Assembly: GCA_035546535.1 (NCBI GenBank)
Contig: DASZWQ010000194.1
Coordinates: 1-64,000 of the forward strand
Reading direction: 5' to 3'
Source of the DNA: Pirellulales bacterium
Lineage (GTDB): Bacteria; Planctomycetota; Planctomycetia; Pirellulales; JACPPG01
DNA: 64,000 nt
A program made the position numbers and the translations under genes. Each line of letters begins with the position of its first letter. Within the stretch, counting starts at the first letter, position 1. A model generated the notes under the pieces. The model did not search any database. It was not told the origin of the DNA and worked only from the letters and a program-made list of their open reading frames with translations. Positions 56,249 to 64,000 of this stretch are shown here, piece by piece.

Positions 56249-57277
56249 ATGGCGATCATCGAAATAGAGGGGCTGTCGAAGGCCTATCGGGTTTATCAGA
56301 AGCGCGAGGGGCTGGTGGCCTCGATGCGGGGGCTGTTTCGTCGCGAATACCGCACGGTCGAGGCCGTCCGCGGCATTGACCTCGCGGTCGAGCAAGGCGA
56401 GTTCGTCGCTTTCCTAGGGCCCAACGGCGCCGGCAAGACCACCACGCTCAAGCTGCTCTCGGGCGTGATCACGCCCACCGGGGGCTCGGCACGCGTCATG
56501 GGACACGTCCCCTGGAAACGCGAGAATGCCTATCGCCGACGCTTCGCCCTGGTGATGGGGCAGAAGAATCAACTCTGGTGGGATCTGCCCGCGCAAGAGT
56601 CGTTCCGTCTGCACCAGCAGATCTACATGATCGAGCCCGAGCGTTTTGCCCGCACGCGCGACGAGCTGGTCGACCTGCTGGGAGTCGGTCGCTTGCTGGG
56701 CCGCCCGGTGCGCGAATTGTCGCTGGGCGAGCGCATGAAAATGGAGTTGATCGCCGCCCTGCTGCACTCGCCCGAGGTATTATTCCTCGATGAGCCGACG
56801 ATCGGACTGGACGTCATCGCACAGCACAACATTCAACAGTTCCTCCGCCATTATCAGCAGTTGCGGCGGATCACGATCCTGCTCACGAGCCACTACATGA
56901 AGGACGTGGCCGCGCTGTGCAAGCGCGTCGTGATCATCGCGCACGGCCGGATCATCTACGACGGCTCGCTGTCAGGCATTATCGACCGTTTCAGCAATCA
57001 TAAGGTCGTGACCCTCTTGTTCGCCGACGACCGCATGCCGAGCGATCTTGCCCGTTACGGCGAAGTCGTCGAGCAGCAGGCGCCCAAGGTGAAGCTGCGC
57101 GTCGAGCGGCGGGCCGTGGCCGAAATGCTCAGCGGCATCCTCGCCCGGCATGCGATCGAGGACGTGACGGTCGAAGATCCGCCGCTGGAGGAAGTAATCG
57201 CCGAAATGTTCTCGACCGCCGGCGAGCAAGCACCCGAAGAGCAGGCGATCGACCGCGCGGCGGAGCGGGTGGTTTAG
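56249..57277 (+). CDS. ABC transporter ATP-binding protein (ABC-2/daunorubicin-type)
   Basis: A 342-residue nucleotide-binding subunit with Walker A GPNGAGKT (57-64), signature LSLGE (about 156), Walker [13 protein letters not shown] and H-loop LLTSHYM. A C-terminal extension of about 90 residues follows, as in ABC-2 exporter ATPases. No membrane subunit follows: the next gene is on the opposite strand. The substrate is unknown. Confidence 0.9.
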   Translation: MAIIEIEGLSKAYRVYQKREGLVASMRGLFRREYRTVEAVRGIDLAVEQGEFVAFLGPNGAGKTTTLKLLSGVITPTGGSARVMGHVPWKRENAYRRRFALVMGQKNQLWWDLPAQESFRLHQQIYMIEPERFARTRDELVDLLGVGRLLGRPVRELSLGERMKMELIAALLHSPEVLFLDEPTIGLDVIAQHNIQQFLRHYQQLRRITILLTSHYMKDVAALCKRVVIIAHGRIIYDGSLSGIIDRFSNHKVVTLLFADDRMPSDLARYGEVVEQQAPKVKLRVERRAVAEMLSGILARHAIEDVTVEDPPLEEVIAEMFSTAGEQAPEEQAIDRAAERVV

Positions 57278-57328
57278 ACGCAAAATGAGTGGCTAAGGGG
57301 CGCGGAGCCCTTAGCAAACCCTCTTGCG

Positions 57329-58786
57329 CTACGCCTGCGACGCGGCGTAAGCGGCGGCCCAACCGGCATTCTGGTCGTGCGGCACGGCCGGCAGTTGCAC
57401 GGTGGCTGTCGTTCCCTGTCCCAAAACGCTTTGAACGTCGATGCGGCCGCCGTGGGCCTGGACGATCGACTGGCAAATGCTCAGGCCTAGGCCGGTGCCG
57501 CCGGGCTGATTCTCGCGATGCCGCGATTTGTCGCCGCGATAGAACCGCTCAAACACGTGCGGCAAATCGTCGGGCGGGATCCCCATGCCTGTATCGCGAA
57601 CAATCAAGACCGCTTTCGCGCGTTCGCGATCGTGAATCAGATCGACCGTCACCGCACCGCCGGGTGGGGTGAACTTGACGGCGTTGTCGATCAGGTTATT
57701 GACCACCTGTTGCAGCCGCTGGGCGTCACCGCGGACGGGCAGCGTTTCGAACTTGCCGAAGTGCAAGTCGACGCCGCGTTCTTCGGCAGCGCCTTGGAAC
57801 ATGTCGACGGAGTGCTTGGTCAAGTGATCGAGCGCCACGGCCTTGGTATCGATTTGCATGCTGCCGGCGTCGCTCTCGGCCAACAGCAAAAGTTGATTAA
57901 CGAGCGAACTGAGACTGCTGCATTCGTCGACGATCTCGCACAACAGTTCCTTGTATTCATCGATCGTGCGGTCACTGTTGAGCGTGACTTCGACGGAACT
58001 CTGAATGGCGGCCAGCGGCGAGCGCAGATCGTGCGCGGCATTGGCGACGAATTCCCGGTTGCGGTCGAGGTATTCGGCGATCAGGTCGAGAAAACGATTG
58101 ATCGTGGTTGATAGTTGGTCGAGCTCGTCCCCCGTGCCGCGAATAGGAAGCCGCTCTTCCATCCTCCGCGGCCGTAGCTGATCGGCCGTGTGGATGATCT
58201 GCGCGAGGGGATGCGTCGCACGCCCCGACAGCCAGAATCCGCCCAAAGGCGCGATGAGCATGATCAATAGCGCGACGCCCAACATCACCTGCGTAACCTT
58301 GGCGATATCTTCGTCGGCGCTAGCCATCGACGAGCCCACGCGCACGGTGAATGCCGGTAAGTTCGGCCGTTCCAAATGTGATTGCACGACGCGATATCGC
58401 ACGCCGCCGATCGTCATGGTGCCGTCGCGCAAATCGGACTTGAAACGCTGCTCCGAAGGGGTGTTTTCACTGCACCACAGAACCCTGTCGCGCTCGTCCA
58501 AAAGCTCGACGAACATGCCGCGCTCGACGTGGGCCGCGACCTTGCGGGTCATTTCCGCCGAGAAGGCCTCGTTGTCGATCGAATTGTGCATCTCCTCGAC
58601 GGCCAGCTCGACCTCCAGCGCGTCCTCGCGCAGCAGTTGATCGATTTCGTGGCGCAGGGCGAAGCGCAACGCCTCACGAACGCCCATCAAGGTACACACC
58701 ACCGTCAACAGCACGACGGCGGTGTTCCACAGAGTGAGGCGAAAACGTAACGAGCGAAAGACGTCCCTAAGCCGCCGGAATCGCAT
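57329..58786 (-). CDS. Membrane sensor histidine kinase, OmpR-partner type
   Basis: A 485-residue kinase. Transmembrane helices at about 17-38 and 165-187 enclose a periplasmic domain of about 125 residues. HAMP follows (about 188-240), then HisKA with ANAAHDLRSPLAA (His 252), N box (VNNLIDNAVKF), G1 box (RDTGMGI) and G2 box (GGTGLGLSI). The layout is close to the heavy-metal (CusS-like) kinases, but the ligand is not shown. Its start overlaps the regulator gene's end by 20 bases, so the pair is coupled. Confidence 0.93.
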   Translation of the reverse strand: MRFRRLRDVFRSLRFRLTLWNTAVVLLTVVCTLMGVREALRFALRHEIDQLLREDALEVELAVEEMHNSIDNEAFSAEMTRKVAAHVERGMFVELLDERDRVLWCSENTPSEQRFKSDLRDGTMTIGGVRYRVVQSHLERPNLPAFTVRVGSSMASADEDIAKVTQVMLGVALLIMLIAPLGGFWLSGRATHPLAQIIHTADQLRPRRMEERLPIRGTGDELDQLSTTINRFLDLIAEYLDRNREFVANAAHDLRSPLAAIQSSVEVTLNSDRTIDEYKELLCEIVDECSSLSSLVNQLLLLAESDAGSMQIDTKAVALDHLTKHSVDMFQGAAEERGVDLHFGKFETLPVRGDAQRLQQVVNNLIDNAVKFTPPGGAVTVDLIHDRERAKAVLIVRDTGMGIPPDDLPHVFERFYRGDKSRHRENQPGGTGLGLSICQSIVQAHGGRIDVQSVLGQGTTATVQLPAVPHDQNAGWAAAYAASQA

Positions 58787-59438
58787 AACCGCGACCTCGT
58801 ACCGTTTGGATCATCGATTCGCCGAATTTGCGATCGAGCTTACCGCGCAGCCGATTGATATGCACCTCGATCACGTTGGTGGTTCCCTCCCAGTCGGATT
58901 GCCACAGGTGCTCGCACAGCATCTTGCGCGTCACGACTTGCCCCGCGTAACGCATCAACAATTCCAACAGGCTGAACTCGGTGGGCGTCAGGTCGACCTC
59001 CACGCCGCCGCGAGTCACGCGGCGCGTGGTCAGATCCAGGGTGATATCGCGGACTTGTAGCACGGGACGCGGTCGTGTCGCCGTGCGCCGGCAAACCGCC
59101 TCGATGCGCGCCGTCAACTCGGTGAACGCGAACGGCTTGACCATATAGTCGTCGGCGCCCGCGTTAAGTCCCGCCACGCGCTCCTCGACCGAGCCGAGCG
59201 CCGTCAATAGGATCGTGGGAGTCTGCAGCCCTTGCGTGCGCAATTTGTTCAACACCTCCAGGCCAGGCATGCGCGGCAGCATGAGATCGATAATGATGAC
59301 GTCGTATTGTTGGCTGCTGGCCATCTCCAGGCCGCGGACGCCGTCCTTGGCCCACGCGCACTCGCTCCCCCCTTCGACGAACCCTTGCCGCAACGCCTTA
59401 CCGATGACCGGGTCGTCTTCGATTACTAGAACGTTCAC
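58767..59438 (-). CDS. OmpR-family response regulator
   Basis: A 223-residue regulator: receiver domain with acidic pocket EDD (7-9), phosphoacceptor Asp in IIIDLMLPRMPG (D51), Thr in LLTAL and Lys of VKPFAF, then the winged-helix DNA-binding domain (LTPTEFSLLELLMRYAGQVVTRKML and the VHINRLRGKLD recognition part). GTG 59438 is chosen because AGGAG lies upstream and NVLVIEDD is the usual opening. Partner of the kinase just downstream. Confidence 0.95.
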   Translation of the reverse strand: MNVLVIEDDPVIGKALRQGFVEGGSECAWAKDGVRGLEMASSQQYDVIIIDLMLPRMPGLEVLNKLRTQGLQTPTILLTALGSVEERVAGLNAGADDYMVKPFAFTELTARIEAVCRRTATRPRPVLQVRDITLDLTTRRVTRGGVEVDLTPTEFSLLELLMRYAGQVVTRKMLCEHLWQSDWEGTTNVIEVHINRLRGKLDRKFGESMIQTVRGRGYAIPAA

Positions 59439-59700
59439 GTTCGGCACTCCTGGGATACCCGGGATTCTTCGAACAGGCTCGCTTGCTGTTCTACGCGGCA
59501 AATCGCCGACGGGGACAATTTGCCGCGGGTCGCACCCGCGCGGGCTGGCGGAAGTGCGTCTTTTCCCGGCGTTTTCCTGCCCCGACCCGCTGCCTTAAGT
59601 GTACATCGGAGATCGTTGAGGGCCAAAATCGGCGAATGCGCCAGCGGCCCTTAAAGAAGGGGAGATTTCACCGTCGCGCGCGAATAAGACGCCGTCCAGT

Positions 59701-59714
59701 TTACAGATTCGTAA
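59701..59714. promoter_or_regulatory. Candidate operator TTAC-N6-GTAA
   Basis: TTACAGATTCGTAA, an inverted repeat with 4-base arms. It resembles the copper-box consensus TTACN(6)GTAA recognised by OmpR-type metal regulators (PcoR/CopR/CusR), which fits the adjacent OmpR-type regulator. It lies centred about 54 bases before the predicted start of the plus-strand promoter. Confidence 0.3.
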
Positions 59715-59726
59715 GCATCGACTACC

Positions 59727-59755
59727 TCTACAAGGGCTAGCGAAGCGCCTATACT
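59727..59755 (+). promoter_or_regulatory. Candidate sigma-70 promoter toward sbtA
   Basis: -35 TCTACA (59727-59732), 17-base spacer, -10 TATACT (59750-59755). The -10 matches five of six bases. The predicted start near 59762 leaves about 300 bases of leader before sbtA. Confidence 0.4.
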
Positions 59756-60059
59756 CCCGGGTATGGTGGCAGTCGCTGACTATTTTTCGCGTCTCTCGAC
59801 GCTCACGCCCCGATCGCGACCCAAGGCTAACGTCGCGACTGCTCTTCTTCGCCTCAAGCGATGTCGTTGCACGACGCGCCGCGCTAATTTCAATCGCTCG
59901 GATCGTCATTCCTGCGTCGCGCGCGGAATGTTGGTCGCGGTTTCGCTCGTCCCGCTGTGCGAAAGGGGACGCGCACGCCAAGGCTCGGCTGCCCATCATG
60001 CGATTGGAAATCCCGCGATGGTTTCGTCCCGCACGCCCTTGGCCATGTAGGATGCCGCG

Positions 60060-61241
60060 ATGGAAGAACTGTTTTGGAAGTTCTGGGAGAACTTTCGGCA
60101 CAACCTGTTCAAGCCCCTGTTGTTGTTTTTCTACATGGGCTTCAGCGTGCCGATCTTGAAGGTTCCCTTCGAGTTTCCACACGTGTTGTACCAAGGCCTG
60201 ACGATGTATCTGCTGATCGCCATCGGCTGGAAAGGTGGCGAAGAGCTGGCCGAATTGAATCGCGGCGAGTTGGCTCACGCGGCGGGCTTCATGGTCGTGG
60301 GCTTCATCACCAATTTCATGATTGGCATTATCGCCTATTTGGTGCTGCGCAGCACCACCAGGCTCCGCAAGATCGACGCAGCCACAGTCGCCGGATACTA
60401 CGGGTCGGACTCGGCAGGGACATTTGTCACTTGCCAGGGCATTCTGGCAACCGCCGGTATCGCCTCCGCACCCTACATGCCGGTCATGCTCGCCATCATG
60501 GAAGTGCCAGGCTGCCTGGTGGCGCTATTCCTGGTCTCACGGCTGCGGCGATCGGGAATGGATTCACACGGCAACTTGCCTGGCGAGGCCGGATACGATC
60601 CCCGCTCACTGCCGGCGGTCGACGAGGGGGAAGGGCACAACCATCGTAACCGCGCGACCAAGAACGGCAACGGCAGCTTCGCACGGTTCATCAACTGGGA
60701 GCTGATGCACGAGGTGTTTCTCAATCCCGGGTTGTTCTTGCTCTTCGGCGGTATCTTCATCGGCTTCGTCAGTCAATTGCAGGGAGCCGCCGTTACCAAG
60801 GAGGACGACGCTCTATTCCGCAACTTGTTTCAAGGCGCGCTCTGCCTGTTCTTGTTGGAGATGGGCATGACCGCCTGCAAGCGTCTCAAGGATCTGCGGA
60901 CCGCCGGCTTGCGGTTTGTGCTCTTTGCGCTCATTGGGCCAAATATTTTCGCGACCTGTGGCATCTTCGTCGCACACGCTTACAGTGCCGCCGTTGGGCA
61001 GCCGTTCGCGTTGGGGACGTACGTTCTGTTCGCCGTCCTCTGTGCGGCGGCATCCTATATCGCCGTTCCCGCCATTCAGCGATTGGCCATTCCCGAGGCC
61101 AGCCCGACGCTGCCGCTCGCGGCGTCGCTGGGCGTGACGTTCTCATACAACGTGACGGTCGGAATCCCTATTTACATCTTGATTGCCGAGGCCGTAATAA
61201 AGCGGTGGGAGATCGTTGGAGCGGCGGCAGGAGTTGGCTGA
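60060..61241 (+). CDS. sbtA: SbtA-like sodium-dependent bicarbonate transporter
   Basis: A 393-residue membrane protein with about 10 helices in two inverted halves and a hydrophilic central loop (about 165-220, rich in His, Asn and Lys). The GYYGSDSAGTFVTC block and the second-half EMGMTACKRL and FALIGPNIFA segments match SbtA, the Na+/HCO3- symporter of cyanobacteria. It presumably imports bicarbonate for carboxylases. It precedes a PII-like gene by 100 bases, the usual sbtA-sbtB arrangement. Confidence 0.87.
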   Translation: MEELFWKFWENFRHNLFKPLLLFFYMGFSVPILKVPFEFPHVLYQGLTMYLLIAIGWKGGEELAELNRGELAHAAGFMVVGFITNFMIGIIAYLVLRSTTRLRKIDAATVAGYYGSDSAGTFVTCQGILATAGIASAPYMPVMLAIMEVPGCLVALFLVSRLRRSGMDSHGNLPGEAGYDPRSLPAVDEGEGHNHRNRATKNGNGSFARFINWELMHEVFLNPGLFLLFGGIFIGFVSQLQGAAVTKEDDALFRNLFQGALCLFLLEMGMTACKRLKDLRTAGLRFVLFALIGPNIFATCGIFVAHAYSAAVGQPFALGTYVLFAVLCAAASYIAVPAIQRLAIPEASPTLPLAASLGVTFSYNVTVGIPIYILIAEAVIKRWEIVGAAAGVG

Positions 61242-61341
61242 CCCGTGCGCCCGCGACACAGTCGAGCGCGCCGCCGATTCCCGCGCGACGTATAACATAG
61301 GGCAGGCCTTTGTCCCAATCTTCGCGGGAGGCGATCGAATC

Positions 61342-61662
61342 ATGGCCGAATTTGTCGAAGCCAGACGCGTGGTCGTGATCGCGGAAAGCGTTCTGTTCGA
61401 GGAGCTGATCTCGAAATTCGTCGAGCTTGGGGCGAAGGGCTATAACGCCGTCTATTGCTTCGGCAAGGGCGAGCATGGCATCGTCGAGGACATGTTCTCA
61501 AATCCTGACCGGGCGTGCGTTCGCATCGAAATGATCACCACGCAGGAAGTGGCGTGCGCGATCATGGATTACGTACACCGCGAGGGAGTGCAGCGCTACC
61601 CGATCACCGCCTTCGCCGATACGGTTGAGGTCGACAGCCGCGACACGTTTTACCGGCGGTGA
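61342..61662 (+). CDS. SbtB-like PII-family regulatory protein
   Basis: A 106-residue protein with the PII-like ferredoxin fold (RRVVVIAESVLFEELISKFVELGAKGY, a T-loop-like segment around GKGEHGIVEDM, then RIEMITTQEVACAIMDYV). It has no cyanobacterial C-terminal Cys-containing R-loop. SbtB binds adenine nucleotides and blocks SbtA; the gene order here suggests the same role. ATG 61342 has GGGAGG upstream; the open frame before it overlaps sbtA. Confidence 0.83.
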   Translation: MAEFVEARRVVVIAESVLFEELISKFVELGAKGYNAVYCFGKGEHGIVEDMFSNPDRACVRIEMITTQEVACAIMDYVHREGVQRYPITAFADTVEVDSRDTFYRR

Positions 61663-61698
61663 AGCTTTGGCGTGGGGGCGAGGTCGCCTTGCGGACTT

Positions 61699-63339
61699 TC
61701 ACGTAGCGCAGGGCGGCGTGATTTCCGTGCCACCCGGACTTGCCGCGATCGCGCCCCATGACGCGCCAGGGGACGGTAACGCGGGCGAGACCGTCTCGGC
61801 AAGCCCATCCCCACAGAGCGCAACCAGGTCGAGCGCCAAATCCTGCATCGAGGCGGCCCCGACGAACAGCGGTGTCACACCGCAGTCACTCACCAGATCC
61901 TCTGCCAGCTTCGCCGCTTTTTCTTGCAGTTGCGTGACGGTCTCGCGCAATTGCCGCTCGACGATAGCCGTCGTCGTGACAGCGGCTTCTCCCTCTTCGC
62001 CGCGCACGGCCGAGGCCGCCAACTGCCAATTGGCCAGCAGTCGGAGAAACGTACCGCGTCCGATGACGCCCGTGGGAACGCCGTCCTTGACGATGGCAAC
62101 GCGACGAATCGATACGCGGCACAGGAAATCGTAAATGACGTTGGCCGGCGTCTCTTCGCCATAGCATACCACGTTGGTTTTCATCACGTCGCGCAAAGGC
62201 AACTGCCAGTCCAGCGGTTCGGACACGATGTCCTTTTCCGAGACGATGCCCACCAGCTTGTGATCGTCATCGACGACCGGCGCCGAGTTGATGCGTGTAC
62301 GAAGGAACAAATCCGCCGCCTCGGCGATGGGCTGATCGTGCCGCAGCCATGTGATGGGGGCATTCATGATTTGCCCTGCCCGCACTCCGCGGAGCCATGT
62401 GCGATATCCCCCCTGGAACGTGTCCTGCTGACCGTCGGGCTCTGACAGTTCGCTATAGCAGACGGCCCGATCGCGGCCGGTATGCTTCGCGATGCGCAAA
62501 GCATTATCGGCGCGATCGAACAACTCGTTGCTCTTCTCCACCGAGTCGTCCAACTCCGCAATGCCGAAGCTGACCGTAATCGTCAAGGGATGCCCGTTCG
62601 CCGGCAAAGCCATCGCGTGCAAGGTTTCGCGAATACGTTGAGCCCATTGCAGGGCCTGCTTCTCGTCAGTATCCGTCAGCAGAATGCAAAACTCTTCGCC
62701 GCCATAGCGGCACAAATGATCCGTCTCGCGGCATTGCGAGTTCAGCACCTGCGCAAAAGCCTTGAGAATGATGTCGCCGGTCACGTGACCGTACGTGTCA
62801 TTCACGGCCTTGAAAAAATCAATGTCGCACAGCACGCAGCTCAATGGGTTGCCGGTGCGGCGCGCCCGGGCAAACTCGCGTTCGAAGTGCTCGAAGAACA
62901 CCCAGCGGTTCGGGACCGCGGTCAAGGGATCGGTGCGTGCCAGCCGCACAAGCTGATTTTCCAGCTCGATCACGCGAGCCCCGGCCCGCAAACGCGCCAA
63001 CAATTCGGCCGAGGCAATCGGCTTGGTCAACAGATCGTCCGCGCCCGACTCCAAGGCCAGGATCATGTCGGCCACCTTGTTGTGAGCCGTCAGCAGCACC
63101 GTGTAAATGTAGTGAGGGAAGTTCTCCTCGCGGATGCGCCGGCATAGTTCGATACCGTCGTGGCCCGGCATGTCCCAATCGCAGATCAGGAAGTGCGGGC
63201 AATCGTCATGCGCCGCGGCCAGCGCCGAGGTGCCATCCTCGGCCTGCTGCACCTGATAACCGGCTGCTTCCAGCCAATAGGCGACCAGCCGGCGAATGTC
63301 CGGATCGTCGTCAGCGATAAGAACCTTGCGGTGCAGCAT
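61699..63339 (-). CDS. Diguanylate cyclase with receiver and CBS domains
   Basis: A 546-residue protein: receiver domain (1-120, phosphoacceptor D54 in LICDWDMPG), GGDEF domain with GGEEF (212-216) and the inhibitory I-site RETD (203-206) five residues upstream, then a CBS pair (about 325-445, IMNAPITWLRHDQPIAEAADLF and the VMKTNVVCYGEETPANV half) and a C-terminal coiled-coil tail. It should make cyclic di-GMP, with the CBS pair as a possible adenine-nucleotide sensor. ATG 63339 gives the receiver's usual start. No EAL domain. Confidence 0.93.
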   Translation of the reverse strand: MLHRKVLIADDDPDIRRLVAYWLEAAGYQVQQAEDGTSALAAAHDDCPHFLICDWDMPGHDGIELCRRIREENFPHYIYTVLLTAHNKVADMILALESGADDLLTKPIASAELLARLRAGARVIELENQLVRLARTDPLTAVPNRWVFFEHFEREFARARRTGNPLSCVLCDIDFFKAVNDTYGHVTGDIILKAFAQVLNSQCRETDHLCRYGGEEFCILLTDTDEKQALQWAQRIRETLHAMALPANGHPLTITVSFGIAELDDSVEKSNELFDRADNALRIAKHTGRDRAVCYSELSEPDGQQDTFQGGYRTWLRGVRAGQIMNAPITWLRHDQPIAEAADLFLRTRINSAPVVDDDHKLVGIVSEKDIVSEPLDWQLPLRDVMKTNVVCYGEETPANVIYDFLCRVSIRRVAIVKDGVPTGVIGRGTFLRLLANWQLAASAVRGEEGEAAVTTTAIVERQLRETVTQLQEKAAKLAEDLVSDCGVTPLFVGAASMQDLALDLVALCGDGLAETVSPALPSPGASWGAIAASPGGTEITPPCAT

Positions 63340-63889
63340 CGGTCTAAAAGAATCTGATTCCGTTTCCGTAGTCTTCGCAGCGCTCTCGCCGATCGAGTCA
63401 CCTCGGCACGCTGGCGAAACGAGGAGAGCGACCACGCCGGCGGGCCGCCGCGTACGCTCCTCCGTTCTAGCCGTTGCCTGAGCCCCTGGCGGACCGGTGC
63501 GCGTCGGCACCGGGCGCTATTTGTACCTAATAACTATAGGTTTTCGCCGTGGTCGAGTTCCCGGCAAAATCTGGCATTGGAATCTCGCGCGCGGACCTTT
63601 AAATCCGCACCGTCGTTTCGACCGTCGCCCGACGTGACGTTCCTTATTGCGATTCGTCGTGGCCGCGAAGTGCCCATTTCTGTTGCGACTGCTACGCCCG
63701 GCACAATCCGCACGACTGGTGCTTTCGGGCACATTTGGGCCGGAAAAAACTACCCCGCCACAGCCGCTTCCTTCGTCACGCGCCGTGAATATGGCTTGCC
63801 GCGCAGGACCGCAACAATTGCTCCAGCCCGCAGCACTATCACGGCGATGAAAGTACAGAAACGCCGTCGGAATGGGGCACGAGGAGCGC
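63340..63889. other. Divergent intergenic region
   Basis: About 550 bases between the cyclase gene (minus) and a lipoprotein gene (plus). A TATAGT on the minus strand (63533-63538) could be a -10 for the cyclase, without a good -35. A small GCGGA...TCCGC inverted repeat lies near 63591-63608. No gene is supported. Confidence 0.4.
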
Positions 63890-64000
63890 ATGCGCAGCGG
63901 GCTTTTTCTTTTGTTCTTGATGATCGCGGCGACGGGCTGGGGCTGCGCGCGGCATGCGGCTCGGGGCCGCGGTTGCTGCCCGGGCGCCTTGACCGACGAT
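63890..64000 (+). CDS. Lipoprotein, 5' end only (cut by window end)
   Basis: ATG 63890 with GAGGAG upstream opens a hydrophobic signal (LFLLFLMIAAT) with a candidate lipobox TGWGC (Cys 19); position -3 is Gly, which is weak. Only 37 residues are inside the window, and nothing can be said of the mature protein. Confidence 0.6.
   Translation, partial: MRSGLFLLFLMIAATGWGCARHAARGRGCCPGALTDD

Larger units (their letters stand above)
59439..60059. other. Divergent regulatory region
   Basis: About 620 bases between the regulator (minus) and the sbtA-like gene (plus). A short open frame at 59763-60050 has no ribosome-binding site and is not supported. The region contains the inverted repeat and promoter listed separately. 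Confidence 0.5.

Noticed and set aside
59763-60050. A 95-residue frame ahead of sbtA
   Set aside because: Arg/Ser-rich, no ribosome-binding site, and it lies in the leader predicted for sbtA.

Overview
The window is a GC-rich bacterial chromosome segment that I read as Planctomycetota, probably Pirellulales-like. The reasons are a secreted planctomycete-type cytochrome c fused to a WD40 propeller, a DUF1080 protein, several histidine kinases without a neighbouring regulator, hopanoid genes, late menaquinone genes next to a futalosine-pathway radical SAM enzyme, and lpxB for lipid A. I see no rRNA, intact tRNA, CRISPR array or transposase.

Layout: 0-5.8 kb holds a cytochrome c/WD40 protein, an unknown exported protein and a GH15 glucoamylase-like enzyme (minus). 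6.2-10 kb holds a three-PAS kinase, a lipoprotein and a soluble kinase. 10.3-18.3 kb is housekeeping (nadD, priA, a DUF3365 kinase, rnhA, recG). Between recG and the menaquinone genes sits a low-GC two-gene cassette at 18.36-19.94 kb: a three-Cys-motif protein (phage Gp37/Gp68 family) and its TcmP partner, with a near-consensus sigma-70 promoter overlapped by a palindrome. 20.1-23.6 kb is a minus-strand run ubiE-ubiX-ubiA-mqnE for menaquinone, followed by lpxB.

25.4-27.7 kb is a cluster of four small exported cysteine-rich proteins, one of them made of three YHS-like units. It looks like periplasmic metal handling and is the least understood part of the window. 28-32.7 kb carries a di-haem cytochrome, an alpha/beta hydrolase and a GT-C-like membrane protein. 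32.9-37.0 kb is the hopanoid run shc-hpnH-hpnG. An ECF sigma factor with a small membrane partner, a Gly-rich exported protein, a HEAT-repeat protein, a DUF1080 protein, a DinB-like protein and a MoxR/BchI-like ATPase follow.

44-49.4 kb holds a GNAT enzyme, a TfoX-N protein, a MoaD/ThiS-like carrier and a three-subunit molybdenum hydroxylase in the order FAD, 2Fe-2S, Mo. 49.6-56 kb holds an aldehyde dehydrogenase, ruvCAB, cysS and ispF. 56.2-59.4 kb holds an ABC ATPase and an OmpR-type two-component pair. 60-61.7 kb holds sbtA-sbtB, a bicarbonate transporter with a PII-like regulator, and 61.7-63.3 kb a REC-GGDEF-CBS diguanylate cyclase. A lipoprotein gene is cut by the window end.

Between 41 and 54 kb many gaps between genes are filled by foldback (inverted-repeat) elements. 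Two pairs of these are recognisably related to each other. Start sites were chosen from ribosome-binding sites and family alignments recalled from memory; no search was run.
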